Shown one piece after another: positions 44,240 through 53,140 of a stretch of 64,000 nucleotides of DNA. The DNA comes from Caballeronia novacaledonica (GTDB taxonomy: Bacteria > Pseudomonadota > Gammaproteobacteria > Burkholderiales > Burkholderiaceae), in NCBI RefSeq assembly GCF_900258035.1, contig NZ_OGTP01000022.1:38308-102307 (forward strand), in the 5' to 3' direction. The notes beneath the pieces are model-generated. The model worked only from the letters and a program-made list of their open reading frames with translations, did no database searches and was not told the origin of the DNA. The first letter of the stretch is position 1. Every line of letters starts with the position of its first letter. The translations under genes and the position numbers were made by a program.

Positions 44240-44935
44240 GTGAGCCCGAAAATCTCCGCCGATGTGCCCTATCACCACGGAAACCTGCGCGAAGCCCTGA
44301 TTGCCGAAGGCCGGCGTGCGCTGGAGGATGTCGGCGCGCATGAGTTGAGCCTGCGCTATCTCGCCCGCGCGGTCGGCGTTTCGGAAGCGGCGCCGTCGCG
44401 TCACTTCGCGGGCAAGGAAGGCTTGCTGGCCGCGATCGCCGCCGACGGCTGGCGCGATCTCGCCGCTTTGCGCCGCGAAATCCTCGGCGCCGACAATACC
44501 GCGATGACCGCCGCGTATCGCATGCTGCGCGTTTATGTCGAGTTCGCGCAGAGCCACAAAGGTTTGTTCGACCTGATGGTGGGACCGCGCATCGTCGCGC
44601 GCGATTCGTATCCCGAGCTCACCGAGGAAGGCTCTATTTCGTTCAGGCTGTTCGCCTCGTCGGTCGAGCAGGCCGCGCGCGAAAACGGCTGGCCCGAAAG
44701 CACGCTGACGCTCGTCACGCACGCGGCGTGGAGCATCGAGCACGGCCTCGCCACGCTCATTCTTTCCGATCGCGTGCCGCGCTCGGATCTTCCGGTGCAG
44801 ATCGATCACATCATTCACTTTTCGATCGGCATGTTCCTGAGCGCGGTCGCGGCCGGACCCGCGCATCTGGAAAGCATGCTCGACCAGCTTCCCGCGATGA
44901 ACGGCAACGCCCGCGCCGCCGCATCAAAAACGTGA
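44240..44935 (+). CDS. TetR-family transcriptional regulator
   Basis: A 231-residue TetR protein starting at GTG. YHHGNLREALIAEGRRAL and LARAVGVSEAAPSRHF form the helix-turn-helix. The effector domain is a TetR C-terminal type with VEFAQSHKGLFDLMVGP. ATGs upstream are out of frame. It diverges from the hydratase, CoA-transferase and fumarylacetoacetase unit and is its probable repressor. It converges on the tautomerase gene with a 5-bp gap. Confidence 0.87.
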   Translation: MSPKISADVPYHHGNLREALIAEGRRALEDVGAHELSLRYLARAVGVSEAAPSRHFAGKEGLLAAIAADGWRDLAALRREILGADNTAMTAAYRMLRVYVEFAQSHKGLFDLMVGPRIVARDSYPELTEEGSISFRLFASSVEQAARENGWPESTLTLVTHAAWSIEHGLATLILSDRVPRSDLPVQIDHIIHFSIGMFLSAVAAGPAHLESMLDQLPAMNGNARAAASKT

Positions 44936-44940
44936 CTCGC

Positions 44941-45342
44941 TCACCATCTCGGCGCGACGTCCGCCAGTTGCGCAACGCCGCGCCCGAACGAGAAGTTCTC
45001 GATGGGCACCGGCACGAGCGCGATGAACACATCGTCGGGTGACACGCCTACGTCGCGTTCGAGGAGCCGCGTGATCGCGGCCAGCAGCGCCTTCTTGTCC
45101 GACGCGGGCCGATGCGCGCCGATCATCACCGTGACGATCATCGCGTTCTCGCTTCGCTTCATCTCCATGAACGTGGGGTCGATGAAGAGTTCGTCGTCGC
45201 CATGTTCGCTGAGCACGATGAAGCGGTCGCCCTTCGGAATGTTCAGCGCATCCACCAGCGACTGATTGAGCGCGTTGCCCATCGCGATCTTCTGCTCGCG
45301 CGTGAAGCGGCCCTTCGGAATGTGAGCGTGAAATACAGGCAT
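44941..45342 (-). CDS. Tautomerase-family protein
   Basis: A 133-residue protein with Pro directly after the initiator Met (MPVFHAHIP), the catalytic base of the tautomerase superfamily, and an internal beta-alpha-beta repeat as in the 130-150 residue members. FTREQKIAMGNALNQSLVDAL is the first helix. Substrate is unknown; longer members include dehalogenases and isomerases of unsaturated acids. It diverges from a MarR gene across a symmetric promoter pair (45414-45464). Confidence 0.85.
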   Translation of the reverse strand: MPVFHAHIPKGRFTREQKIAMGNALNQSLVDALNIPKGDRFIVLSEHGDDELFIDPTFMEMKRSENAMIVTVMIGAHRPASDKKALLAAITRLLERDVGVSPDDVFIALVPVPIENFSFGRGVAQLADVAPRW

Positions 45343-45413
45343 GCGAAGTCTCCGTGTGCATGAAGTTTCGATGACACCGTCGTTCGATATGGAACGCGGT
45401 TGCGCCCTCTATC

Positions 45414-45464
45414 TTGTCAATACGTTGATATGCGCATATTATGATCGTGAATCCGGTTTGACAA
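45414..45464. promoter_or_regulatory. Overlapping divergent sigma-70 promoters with a palindromic operator
   Basis: Plus strand: TTGTCA (45414-45419), 17 bases, TATTAT (45437-45442), for the marR-like gene. Minus strand: TTGTCA (45464-45459), 17 bases, TAATAT (45441-45436), for the tautomerase gene. The two -10 elements overlap on opposite strands, and both touch the perfect 12-bp palindrome ATATGCGCATAT (45428-45439). One bound MarR dimer there would block both promoters. Match to consensus is seen directly; function is inferred. Confidence 0.65.
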
Positions 45465-45503
45465 GCACCTCGACGATCCGGGTTCATCCGCGAGCGAGAT
45501 CAC

Positions 45504-45992
45504 ATGACGACACGACGACAGCCGATTGAAGACATCGACGGACTCTGCAACTGCCTTGCCGCGCGCAAGGCATCGCGCTATTTGACGGCTATTTACGATC
45601 AGGCGCTCGCGCCCGCGAACCTGCGCGCGACGCAGTTCTCCATCCTTTACAAGCTCGCCAGGAATGGGCCGCTGACAATCGGCGAACTCGCGGCCGTCAT
45701 GGCGATGGATCGCACGACGTTGTCGTCGAATCTCAAGCCGCTCGAACGCGAGGGATTGCTCGGCATGGTGCCCGGCGAGGATCGGCGGGTGAAGAAGGTC
45801 GTGATCGCCGATGCGGGCATCGCGCGGTATCGTCAGGCGTTTCCGCTCTGGCAGGCCGTGCAGGACGAGTTCGAAAGCCAGTACGGCGAAAAACGTGCGA
45901 CCGCACTGCGCAACTCGCTGCGCAAGGTGCTGACGAGCGGCTTCGATCCTTGGGGCGAGAGCGAAACCGCCGCCGCAGCATCCAATGAATAA
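45504..45992 (+). CDS. MarR-family transcriptional regulator
   Basis: A 162-residue MarR protein. The winged helix is LTIGELAAVMAMDRTTLSSNLKPLEREGLL, followed by the wing GEDRRVKKVVIADAG. Two Cys near residues 14-16 (LCNCLAARK) are close to the N-terminal dimer helix and could sense oxidants. It diverges from the tautomerase gene and most likely represses both through the palindrome at 45428-45439. The gene 75 bp downstream encodes a MaoC hydratase. Confidence 0.88.
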   Translation: MTTRRQPIEDIDGLCNCLAARKASRYLTAIYDQALAPANLRATQFSILYKLARNGPLTIGELAAVMAMDRTTLSSNLKPLEREGLLGMVPGEDRRVKKVVIADAGIARYRQAFPLWQAVQDEFESQYGEKRATALRNSLRKVLTSGFDPWGESETAAAASNE

Positions 45993-46067
45993 GAAGCGCG
46001 CAGCCGAGACGTACTCGAAGATGATCGCCGATCGAGCGCGATCGAATAGACACCCGGAGCACACGCG

Positions 46068-46517
46068 ATGACCGAACCTCTCTATCTGGACGATCTGAAA
46101 GCGGGCATGCAGTTCGACTCGCCGACATTCCTCGTGAGCGAAGGAGACATTCGCCGCTTCGCATCGGAATTCGATCCGCAGCCATTTCACCTCGACGAAA
46201 CCGCCGCGAAAACATCCGTGTTTCGCGGCCTCGCCGCGAGCGGCTGGCATACCGCGGCGCTCACGATGCGTCTGCTCGTGTCGGGCGGATTGCCGCTCGC
46301 GGGCGGTATCGTGGGCATGAGCGTGGAACTCGGATGGCTCAGGCCGGTGCGTCCCGGCGACGTGCTGCGCGTCGTCAGCACCGTGCAAGATGTGCAGCGA
46401 TCGAGATCGAAGCCGTCGCAAGGCATCGCGACCGTGATGTCCGAAACGATGGACGAATCCGGCGAAGTCGTGCAGCGCCTCGTGTCGAAACTGCTCGTCA
46501 CGGCGCGCGACGCATAA
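46068..46517 (+). CDS. MaoC-family (R)-hydratase
   Basis: A 149-residue single-hotdog MaoC protein. FASEFDPQPFHLDE holds the catalytic Asp and His of (R)-specific enoyl-CoA hydratases, and ASGWHTAALTMRLL forms the central helix. It hydrates or dehydrates a CoA thioester. It lies downstream of the marR-like gene on the same strand and converges with a CoA-transferase gene (9-bp gap), with which it probably shares a pathway. Confidence 0.87.
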   Translation: MTEPLYLDDLKAGMQFDSPTFLVSEGDIRRFASEFDPQPFHLDETAAKTSVFRGLAASGWHTAALTMRLLVSGGLPLAGGIVGMSVELGWLRPVRPGDVLRVVSTVQDVQRSRSKPSQGIATVMSETMDESGEVVQRLVSKLLVTARDA

Positions 46518-46526
46518 CTGCGCGAT

Positions 46527-47765
46527 CTAGATGACGCCGTTGCTGCGCAGCGTTTCCACTTTCGCGCCGGACAGGTCGAGCCAGGCGTCGAGCACTTCGT
46601 CGGTATGTGCGCCGAGCGTCGGCGGAACATGACGATACTGCACGGGAGATTCGGACAGCCGGATCGGATTCGCGACGAGCGGCATCGTCTGCGATAACGG
46701 ATGCGCCATCTCGATGCGCATCTCGCGCGAGCGCACATGCTCGTCCGCGAATACCTTGTCGATGGTATTGACCGGCCCGCACGGCACGCCCGCCGCTTCC
46801 ATGATTCCGATCCATTCGCTCGTCGTGCGAGTCGGCGTGACGTCACGCATCAACGCGATCAATGTGGCCCTGTGCTCGACGCGTTGCGGATTGCGCGAGA
46901 AGCGCTCGTCGCGGCCCCATTCGGGTTTGCCCAGCGCTTCGCAGCATCGGGCGAACTGGCCGTCGTTGCCGACCGCGATAATCATGTAACCATCGGCAGT
47001 GGGGAAATCCTCGTACGGCACGATGCTCGGATGCGCGTTGCCCATGCGCCCCGGCACCACGCCGCCGATCAGATAGTTGGCAGCCTGATTCGCGAGGCAC
47101 GCGATCTGCACGTCCAGTAACGCGAGATCGATGTGCTGACCTTTGTCCGTGCGTTCGCGATGCGCGAGCGCCGCCTGGATCGCGACTGTCGCGTAGAGAC
47201 CGGTCATGATGTCCGTGAGCGCCACGCCCACTTTCACCGGGCCTTCGCCGGCGCTGCCATCGGCGCGGCCGGTGAGGCTCATGAGCCCGCCCATGCCCTG
47301 CATCAGAAAGTCGTAGCCCGCGCGGGCGGCATACGGGCCGGTCTGTCCGAAGCCCGTGATCGAGCAATAGACAAGGCGCGGATTCACTTCGATAAGGCTC
47401 GCGTAATCCAGCCCGTATTGCGCAAGACCGCCGACCTTGAAGTTCTCGATGAGCACATCGGCCTTCTCGACGAGACGGCGAATCAGCGCCTGTCCTTCCG
47501 GCTGACCGAGGTCGATCGTCACGGAGCGCTTGTTCCGGTTCGCGGCGAGATAGTAGGCGGATTCGCCTGTCGGTTCGCCATCGGCGCCGGCGAGCCAGGG
47601 CGGTCCCCAGGCGCGCGTATCGTCGCCGGTTCGCGGACGCTCGATCTTGATCACGTCCGCGCCGAGGTCCGCGAGCAACTGTCCGGCCCAAGGTCCGGCG
47701 AGCACGCGGGAGAGATCGAGAACGCGCAGGCCCGCGAGCGCGCCTTCTTGCAAGGATGGATTCAT
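46527..47765 (-). CDS. Class III CoA-transferase (CaiB/BaiF family)
   Basis: A 412-residue family III CoA-transferase with LSRVLAGPWAGQLLADLGADVIKIE near the start, the NRNKRSVTIDL segment and catalytic Asp185 in LTDIMTGLY. It resembles succinyl-CoA-dependent transferases for dicarboxylic or hydroxy acids. The start at 47765 is chosen because the upstream extension has no family similarity. It is single, convergent with the MaoC gene and divergent from a LysR gene whose spacer carries candidate operator repeats. Confidence 0.9.
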   Translation of the reverse strand: MNPSLQEGALAGLRVLDLSRVLAGPWAGQLLADLGADVIKIERPRTGDDTRAWGPPWLAGADGEPTGESAYYLAANRNKRSVTIDLGQPEGQALIRRLVEKADVLIENFKVGGLAQYGLDYASLIEVNPRLVYCSITGFGQTGPYAARAGYDFLMQGMGGLMSLTGRADGSAGEGPVKVGVALTDIMTGLYATVAIQAALAHRERTDKGQHIDLALLDVQIACLANQAANYLIGGVVPGRMGNAHPSIVPYEDFPTADGYMIIAVGNDGQFARCCEALGKPEWGRDERFSRNPQRVEHRATLIALMRDVTPTRTTSEWIGIMEAAGVPCGPVNTIDKVFADEHVRSREMRIEMAHPLSQTMPLVANPIRLSESPVQYRHVPPTLGAHTDEVLDAWLDLSGAKVETLRSNGVI

Positions 47766-47803
47766 GGCGTGGTCTTGTATTTCATCGGATTGGACGTGCG
47801 ATC

Positions 47804-47916
47804 TGTGCGGAAATCGCAAGTCATGTGCGACAACGAGAAGTCTTTCCCGCAATTTAAGGCGAACACACGCGCATCACAACCGACTTGTTTTCATTGACCT
47901 GTGCGAAGATCGCACA
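47804..47916. promoter_or_regulatory. Repeated TGTGCGA/TCGCACA sites in a divergent spacer
   Basis: A perfect inverted repeat TGTGCGA-AGA-TCGCACA lies at 47900-47916, 24 bp before the LysR start. A degenerate copy TGTGCGG-AAA-TCGCAAG lies at 47804-47820, 39 bp from the CoA-transferase start, and a single half-site TGTGCGA is at 47824-47830. The spacing and symmetry fit LysR recognition and activation sites. The assignment to the adjacent LysR protein is inferred. Confidence 0.6.
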
Positions 47917-47939
47917 ATAGAACAAACGCCCTCGTCATC

Positions 47940-48857
47940 ATGCGCCGAAAGATCCCCTCCACCGCTGCGCTCTCCGCGTTCGAAACGGCGGCGCGCCATC
48001 AGAGCTTTACCAAGGCCGCCGACGAACTCGCCGTGACCCAAAGCGCGATATGCCGGCAGATCGCTTCACTCGAAGACTTCCTGGGCCTCAGGCTGTTTCG
48101 ACGCGACCGGCGCGGCGTCGCGCTGACGGAGGCGGGACTGGCCTACAGCCGCAAGGTGACGGCGCTGCTCGACGAGGCCGAGCGCGACACGCTGGAGTTG
48201 ATGGCCAAGGGCGGTCAGGGCGGCACGCTCGAACTCGCGGTCGTACCGACATTCGCGACGAAGTGGCTCCTGCCCCGCTTGCCGGACTTCATCGAAGCGC
48301 ATCCCGACATCACGATCAACCTGACTGCGCGCACACGGCCGTTTCTCTTCGCCGACACCGGGTTCGACGCGGCGATTCATCCGGGCACCGCGCCCTGGCC
48401 GGGAACGGAGAGCGAGTGGCTGATGCAGGAAACGTTGATCGCAGTGTGCAGCCCGCAACTCGTCGCGCCGCGAAAAAAGCTGACGGCCGCGGACTGGCGG
48501 CGTCATACCCTGCTCCAGCAGAGCACGCGCCCTTATGCGTGGCGCGAATGGTTCGCTTCGCGCGGCATGTCCGTCGATGGCGACATGTCCGGCCCGCGCT
48601 TCGAACTCTTCTCCATGCTGACGGAAGCGGCCATTCACGGCATGGGCATCGCGCTGATTCCGCGTTTGCTCATCGACGACGAGTTGCGGCGCGGCGTGCT
48701 CGTTCAAGCCGCCGCGCATGAAATGCCGGGCGATCGCTCGTATTACTTGATCGTGCCCGAAAGCAAGGTGCACGACTCCGCGCTGCTCGCGTTCCGATCA
48801 TGGATCGCGCGGCAGGCGGAACGGCACAGGCAAGCGCTCAATGCTCGACGGCCTTGA
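47940..48857 (+). CDS. LysR-family regulator, GcvA-like
   Basis: A 305-residue LysR protein: ALSAFETAARHQSFTKAADELAVTQSAICRQI is the DNA-binding part; FATKWLLPRLPDF begins the effector domain. The start at 47940 matches the family, since a 13-codon extension upstream would overlap the operator repeat. It diverges from the CoA-transferase gene. Its last 20 bp overlap the end of the actP-like gene tail to tail. Confidence 0.88.
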   Translation: MRRKIPSTAALSAFETAARHQSFTKAADELAVTQSAICRQIASLEDFLGLRLFRRDRRGVALTEAGLAYSRKVTALLDEAERDTLELMAKGGQGGTLELAVVPTFATKWLLPRLPDFIEAHPDITINLTARTRPFLFADTGFDAAIHPGTAPWPGTESEWLMQETLIAVCSPQLVAPRKKLTAADWRRHTLLQQSTRPYAWREWFASRGMSVDGDMSGPRFELFSMLTEAAIHGMGIALIPRLLIDDELRRGVLVQAAAHEMPGDRSYYLIVPESKVHDSALLAFRSWIARQAERHRQALNARRP

Positions 48858-50523
48858 TGGCCAGCATGCCCGTCTGCGCGTAGAACTCCTGCATCGCGAA
48901 GGCTTCGCGCTCCCGCTGCGCGCGCGCGCCGCGATCCAGCATCGAGAAAATCCAGATGCCGGCGAAGGCGAGCGGCACCGAGATCAGCGCGGGATTGTCG
49001 AGCGACACCAGCGCGTGCGTCTGATGCAGCACGTCGACCCATACGGACTTCGAGAACAGCGTCAGCAAGACGGCGCAGACGAGCCCGAGACCGCCGCCCA
49101 CAACGGCTCCGCGTGTCGTCATGCCGCGCCAGAATATCGACGAGACCAGCACCGGAAAGTTTGCGCTCGCCGCAACGGCGGCCACGAGGCCAACGAGAAA
49201 CGCCACGTTCACGTGCTCGAAGAGAATGCCGAGCCCGATCGCCACGACGCTCAACATCAGCGTCGAGATGCGTGAGATGCGCATTTCCCGCGCTTCGGTG
49301 CCCTTGCCGCGCGCGAGCCAGCAGGCGTAGAGATCGTGCGAGACCGTGGTCGCTCCCGAGAGCGTGAGGCCCGCGACAACCGCGAGGATCGTCGCGAAAG
49401 TGACGGCGGCGATGAAGCCGTAGAACAGATTGCCGCCCACGGCCTGCGCAAGCTTGACCGCGACCATGTTCGAGCCGCCGAGCAGATCGCGCGTGAGGCT
49501 GAAGTGTCCGTCCACGGCGGTCTTGAAGAACTCGGGATGCTGCGCGAGCAAGGTGATCGCCGAGAAGCCGATGATGAACGTCAGCAGATAAAAATATCCG
49601 ATGAACCCGGTCGCGATGAACACGGACTTGCGCGCTTCCTTCGCGCTCGGCACCGTGAAAAAGCGCATCAGGATGTGCGGAAATCCGGCGGTGCCGAACA
49701 TCAGCGCAATGCCCAGCGACAGCGCGTTGAGCGGATCCTTCAGCAGCTTGCCGGGCCCCATGATGCTCAGTTCGCCCGGATGAACCTCGACTGCGCGCCG
49801 GAACATCTCCTCCGGACTGAAGCCGAACTGCGCAAGCGCGATGATCGCCATGAACGTCGCGCCGCCCAGCAACAGCACGGCCTTGATGATCTGTACCCAC
49901 GTGGTCGCGGTCATGCCGCCGAAGAACACGTAGACCACCATCAGCGCGCCGACGGCGACTTCGGCCATCCAGTACGGCAAGCCGAACAGCAACTGAATCA
50001 GCTTCCCCGCGCCGACCATCTGCACGACGAGATAGAAGATCACGACGACGAGCGATGTGCTGGCGGTCAACAAACGGATCGGCGCCTGTTCGAAGCGATA
50101 CGCAACGACATCGACGAAAGTGAATTTGCCGAGATTGCGCAAGGGTTCGGCGAGCAGAAACATCACGAACGGCCAGCCGACGAGAAAGCCGATCGAATAG
50201 ATGAGCCCATCGAAACCGAACAGGAACACCATGCCGGAAAGGCCCAGGAACGACGCCGCCGACATGTAATCGCCGGCGATGGCAAGTCCGTTCTGAAAGC
50301 CCGTGATACCGCCGCCCGCGCTATAGAAATCCTTCGTGGTGCGCGTCCTGCGCGCGGCCCAGCGCGTGATGCCGAGCGTGACCAGCACGAACAGCAGGAA
50401 CGTGCCGATCGCGACGGGATTCAGATCGACATGATCCGGCACCGGACCTTCGATGGATGAAGCATGAGCGAGCGCGGACATCGAAGCGAGCGTTGCGCCC
50501 TGAAGAAAGCGACCGAATTTCAT
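48838..50523 (-). CDS. Cation/acetate symporter, ActP-like
   Basis: A 561-residue sodium:solute symporter with about thirteen transmembrane segments. DFYSAGGGITGFQNGLAIAGDYMSAASFLG is the ActP signature. It takes up acetate or another short monocarboxylate. The 105-residue DUF485 protein encoded 2 bp upstream is its usual partner (YjcH). An N-terminal signal-like helix ends in AHA. The genes upstream (NMO, CoA-transferase, crotonase, thiolase) suggest a short-chain acid that enters beta-oxidation. Confidence 0.9.
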   Translation of the reverse strand: MKFGRFLQGATLASMSALAHASSIEGPVPDHVDLNPVAIGTFLLFVLVTLGITRWAARRTRTTKDFYSAGGGITGFQNGLAIAGDYMSAASFLGLSGMVFLFGFDGLIYSIGFLVGWPFVMFLLAEPLRNLGKFTFVDVVAYRFEQAPIRLLTASTSLVVVIFYLVVQMVGAGKLIQLLFGLPYWMAEVAVGALMVVYVFFGGMTATTWVQIIKAVLLLGGATFMAIIALAQFGFSPEEMFRRAVEVHPGELSIMGPGKLLKDPLNALSLGIALMFGTAGFPHILMRFFTVPSAKEARKSVFIATGFIGYFYLLTFIIGFSAITLLAQHPEFFKTAVDGHFSLTRDLLGGSNMVAVKLAQAVGGNLFYGFIAAVTFATILAVVAGLTLSGATTVSHDLYACWLARGKGTEAREMRISRISTLMLSVVAIGLGILFEHVNVAFLVGLVAAVAASANFPVLVSSIFWRGMTTRGAVVGGGLGLVCAVLLTLFSKSVWVDVLHQTHALVSLDNPALISVPLAFAGIWIFSMLDRGARAQREREAFAMQEFYAQTGMLAIKAVEH

Positions 50524-50525
50524 GG

Positions 50526-50843
50526 TCAGTCTCCTTGCGGTGCGGCGGCGATCAGCGCGCGCATCGACGGATCGAAGATGCGGTTCGCGCGCAGAACATA
50601 CCAGCCGGTCAGGCTGACGGCGATGAGAATCACGCCGACGCCCGCGACGATGCCCATGCTCGTCGTGGCGCCCGCATACAGCGGACGCGCCAGCATATGC
50701 GGCGCCAGCGCGACGAACAGGATGAAGCTGTAGTACGTGAGAATCATCAGGGCGGTCAGCATGAAGCTGAAGCGCCGGCGCGAGGCGACGAGCCGCTTGT
50801 AAGCGGAACTCGCCTTCGTCTGATCGATGTGGATTTGCTGCAT
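50526..50843 (-). CDS. DUF485 membrane protein (YjcH-like)
   Basis: A 105-residue protein with two transmembrane helices (about residues 26-50 and 62-86). SSAYKRLVASRRRFSFMLTALM is the DUF485 start. It is nearly always encoded just before an ActP-type symporter, as here (2 bp gap), and its exact function is not known. AAGGAG lies 7 bases before the ATG. A/T-rich sequence at 50880-50900 probably holds the promoter. Confidence 0.88.
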   Translation of the reverse strand: MQQIHIDQTKASSAYKRLVASRRRFSFMLTALMILTYYSFILFVALAPHMLARPLYAGATTSMGIVAGVGVILIAVSLTGWYVLRANRIFDPSMRALIAAAPQGD

Positions 50844-50912
50844 GGATGTCTCCTTCCTGCTTTCTGATAATGTTTCGGATATCGAATTATTATTTTTTTG
50901 CCTTACCGCCGC

Positions 50913-51899
50913 TCACCCGATCGCCACCCGCGCCAATGCCTGCCGCATGTCGCGCTCGAAGCGATTCACGATGTCCGCGAGCGGTTCGATACGATCGACG
51001 AACGCGAGCGATTGCCCCGCCGACAGCAAGCCTTTCGACCAGTCGCCGGTGACGTAGGCATCGCGGCCGATCTTCCCGGCGACGAACGGCAGCAAATCCT
51101 GAATGGTCACGTTCGGATTGCGCGCCTCGATCTCGATCACGGCGGCCGTGGTTTCGTTGCGCAGCGAGCGCACCGTGTTGCGCACGGAATGCATGCACAG
51201 ATCGGTGTCGGTGGGACCGGCTTCCACCAGCCGGCGCTTGTAGTCGTCGTGCGCCCAGATCTCTTCGGCCACGGCGAAACGCGTGCCGACGACCACGCCC
51301 GATGCGCCCATCGCGAGCGCGGCGGCGAGTTGCGAGCCACGGCCGATGCCGCCGCCGATGAGGTAAGGAATCTCCAGATGGCTCTCGGCCCATGCCGCGT
51401 TCACGAACGATCCGACCATGTCGAGCCCCGGATGCCCGCCGCATTCCGCGCCGACGATCGCGACCGCATCGACACCGACCGAGGCCGCCTTCACCGCGAA
51501 TCGCACCGACGGCACCTTGTGCAGCACCTTCACGCCGGCGCTTTTCAGAAACGGCATGAATTCATGCGGATTGCGGCCGGACGTTTCGACGAACCGCACG
51601 CCTTCATCGACGATCAGCTCGAAAACTTCCTGCGTCTTTTCGCCGGGCACGAGCTTCGGCAGCATCGACACGTTGACGCCGAACGGGCCGCCTTCGCACA
51701 GATCGCGGCATCGGCGGATTTCGTCGCGCAACGCTTGCGGCTCGGGAAAGCTCGCCGCCGTGATGAAGCCGATGATGCCCGCACGCGACGCAGCGGCGAC
51801 ATAGTCCGCGTCGGCGAGCCACATCAGGCCGCCCGCGACGATCGGCAGGCGTGTGCCGAAAAGCTCGGTGACGGCGTTCGAAAAAACAGGCTGATTCAT
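50913..51899 (-). CDS. Nitronate monooxygenase (NPD/2-nitropropane dioxygenase family)
   Basis: A 328-residue FMN protein of TIM-barrel fold. LPIVAGGLMWLADADYVAAASRAG, VSMLPKLVPG, GAECGGHPG and LIGGGIGRGSQLAAALAMGASGVVVGTRF are the phosphate- and flavin-binding regions. Known members oxidise alkyl nitronates, including propionate 3-nitronate; others are enoyl reductases, so the activity is uncertain. It lies 20 bp after the CoA-transferase gene in a thiolase-crotonase operon. Confidence 0.85.
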   Translation of the reverse strand: MNQPVFSNAVTELFGTRLPIVAGGLMWLADADYVAAASRAGIIGFITAASFPEPQALRDEIRRCRDLCEGGPFGVNVSMLPKLVPGEKTQEVFELIVDEGVRFVETSGRNPHEFMPFLKSAGVKVLHKVPSVRFAVKAASVGVDAVAIVGAECGGHPGLDMVGSFVNAAWAESHLEIPYLIGGGIGRGSQLAAALAMGASGVVVGTRFAVAEEIWAHDDYKRRLVEAGPTDTDLCMHSVRNTVRSLRNETTAAVIEIEARNPNVTIQDLLPFVAGKIGRDAYVTGDWSKGLLSAGQSLAFVDRIEPLADIVNRFERDMRQALARVAIG

Positions 51900-51919
51900 G
51901 GTGTGTTCTCCTTGAACGC

Positions 51920-53128
51920 TCAGACGACGCCTTCGGATTTCAGTCGCGACAGTCGTTCTTCGGACAGCCCGAGCAGCGACCGGAGAACGTCATCGGTACC
52001 TTCGCCGAGTTGCGGCGGCCCGCTTCGCACGGGCAGACGCGCTCCGTCGAAGCGATACGGCGGCGCGAGCACGTGCGTGTCGCCGGCTTCGGGATGCGCG
52101 TAGGTCGTCACGAGTCCGGCTTCCGACGCGCGTTTCGACGTGAGCGCCTCGTGAAGTCCGAGCACTTCGCCGCACGGAATGCCCGCGCCGACCAGACGCT
52201 CGAGCAGCACTTGCCGCGCGTGCATGCCGATCGCGCGCTTGAGCTCGGGTACGAGCACGTCGCGATTCGCGGCCCGGACGATGTTCGTGCGAAAGCGCTC
52301 GTCATCGACGAGATCCGGGCGTTCGATCACCTCGCGGCAAAAGCGCTCGTACTGGCGATTGGTGCCGACCGCGATCACGAGCGGCCCGTCTTGCGCGTCG
52401 AACACGCCGTACGGCACGATCGACGGATGCGCGTTGCCGTAGCGCGGCGGGTCGCTGTCGAGCTTCATCGACTCCAGCCCGCAGTACGACGTGATCATCA
52501 GTCCGCAATCGAAGAGCGCCATCTCGATGTGACGTCCTGCGCCGGTCTTCTGGCGCTCGAAAAGCGCGGCGAGCACGGCTTGCGCGGAATACATGCCGGT
52601 GAACAGATCGACGGCGGCGATGCCGAATTTGAGCGGCGGCTGGTCGGCGTTGCCGTTCATCGCCATCAGTCCCGCCTCGCCCTGAACCACGATGTCATAG
52701 CCGGGACGCGCCGCTTCCGGTCCGTGGCGATCGTATCCGGCGATCGACAGATAGATGAGATCGTCGCGTCCTTCCCTGAGCTGCTCGTAACCGAGACCGA
52801 GCTTTTCCGCGCCGCCGAACTTGAAGTTCTGCAGCACGACATCGCTTTGCCTGGCGAGGTCCCGCGCGATTTGCTGACCTTCCGCCGTTTGCAGATCGAG
52901 GCACACCGAACGCTTGTTGCGATTGACGCTGTTGAAATACGTCGTCTCCGTCGCGCCGACGCGCAGGCCCCAGTCGCGCGTGTCGTCACCGCGCGTCGGG
53001 TGCTCCACCTTGATGACTTCGGCGCCGAGATCGCCGAGCACCATCGCGCACCAGGGTCCCGCGAGCACGCGCGACAGGTCGAGCACGCGCACGCCGGCGA
53101 GCGGTAAAGCGGCATTCATTTTCGACAT
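51920..53128 (-). CDS. Class III CoA-transferase (CaiB/BaiF family)
   Basis: A 402-residue family III CoA-transferase. LSRVLAGPWCAMVLGDLGAEVIKVE and NRNKRSVCLDL precede catalytic Asp174 in AAVDLFTGMY. It likely activates the acid handled by the thiolase, crotonase and monooxygenase of the same operon. AGGA precedes the ATG at 53128. It is the third paralogue of this family in the window, and its substrate is unknown. Confidence 0.9.
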   Translation of the reverse strand: MSKMNAALPLAGVRVLDLSRVLAGPWCAMVLGDLGAEVIKVEHPTRGDDTRDWGLRVGATETTYFNSVNRNKRSVCLDLQTAEGQQIARDLARQSDVVLQNFKFGGAEKLGLGYEQLREGRDDLIYLSIAGYDRHGPEAARPGYDIVVQGEAGLMAMNGNADQPPLKFGIAAVDLFTGMYSAQAVLAALFERQKTGAGRHIEMALFDCGLMITSYCGLESMKLDSDPPRYGNAHPSIVPYGVFDAQDGPLVIAVGTNRQYERFCREVIERPDLVDDERFRTNIVRAANRDVLVPELKRAIGMHARQVLLERLVGAGIPCGEVLGLHEALTSKRASEAGLVTTYAHPEAGDTHVLAPPYRFDGARLPVRSGPPQLGEGTDDVLRSLLGLSEERLSRLKSEGVV

Positions 53129-53140
53129 GGCGAATTCCTC

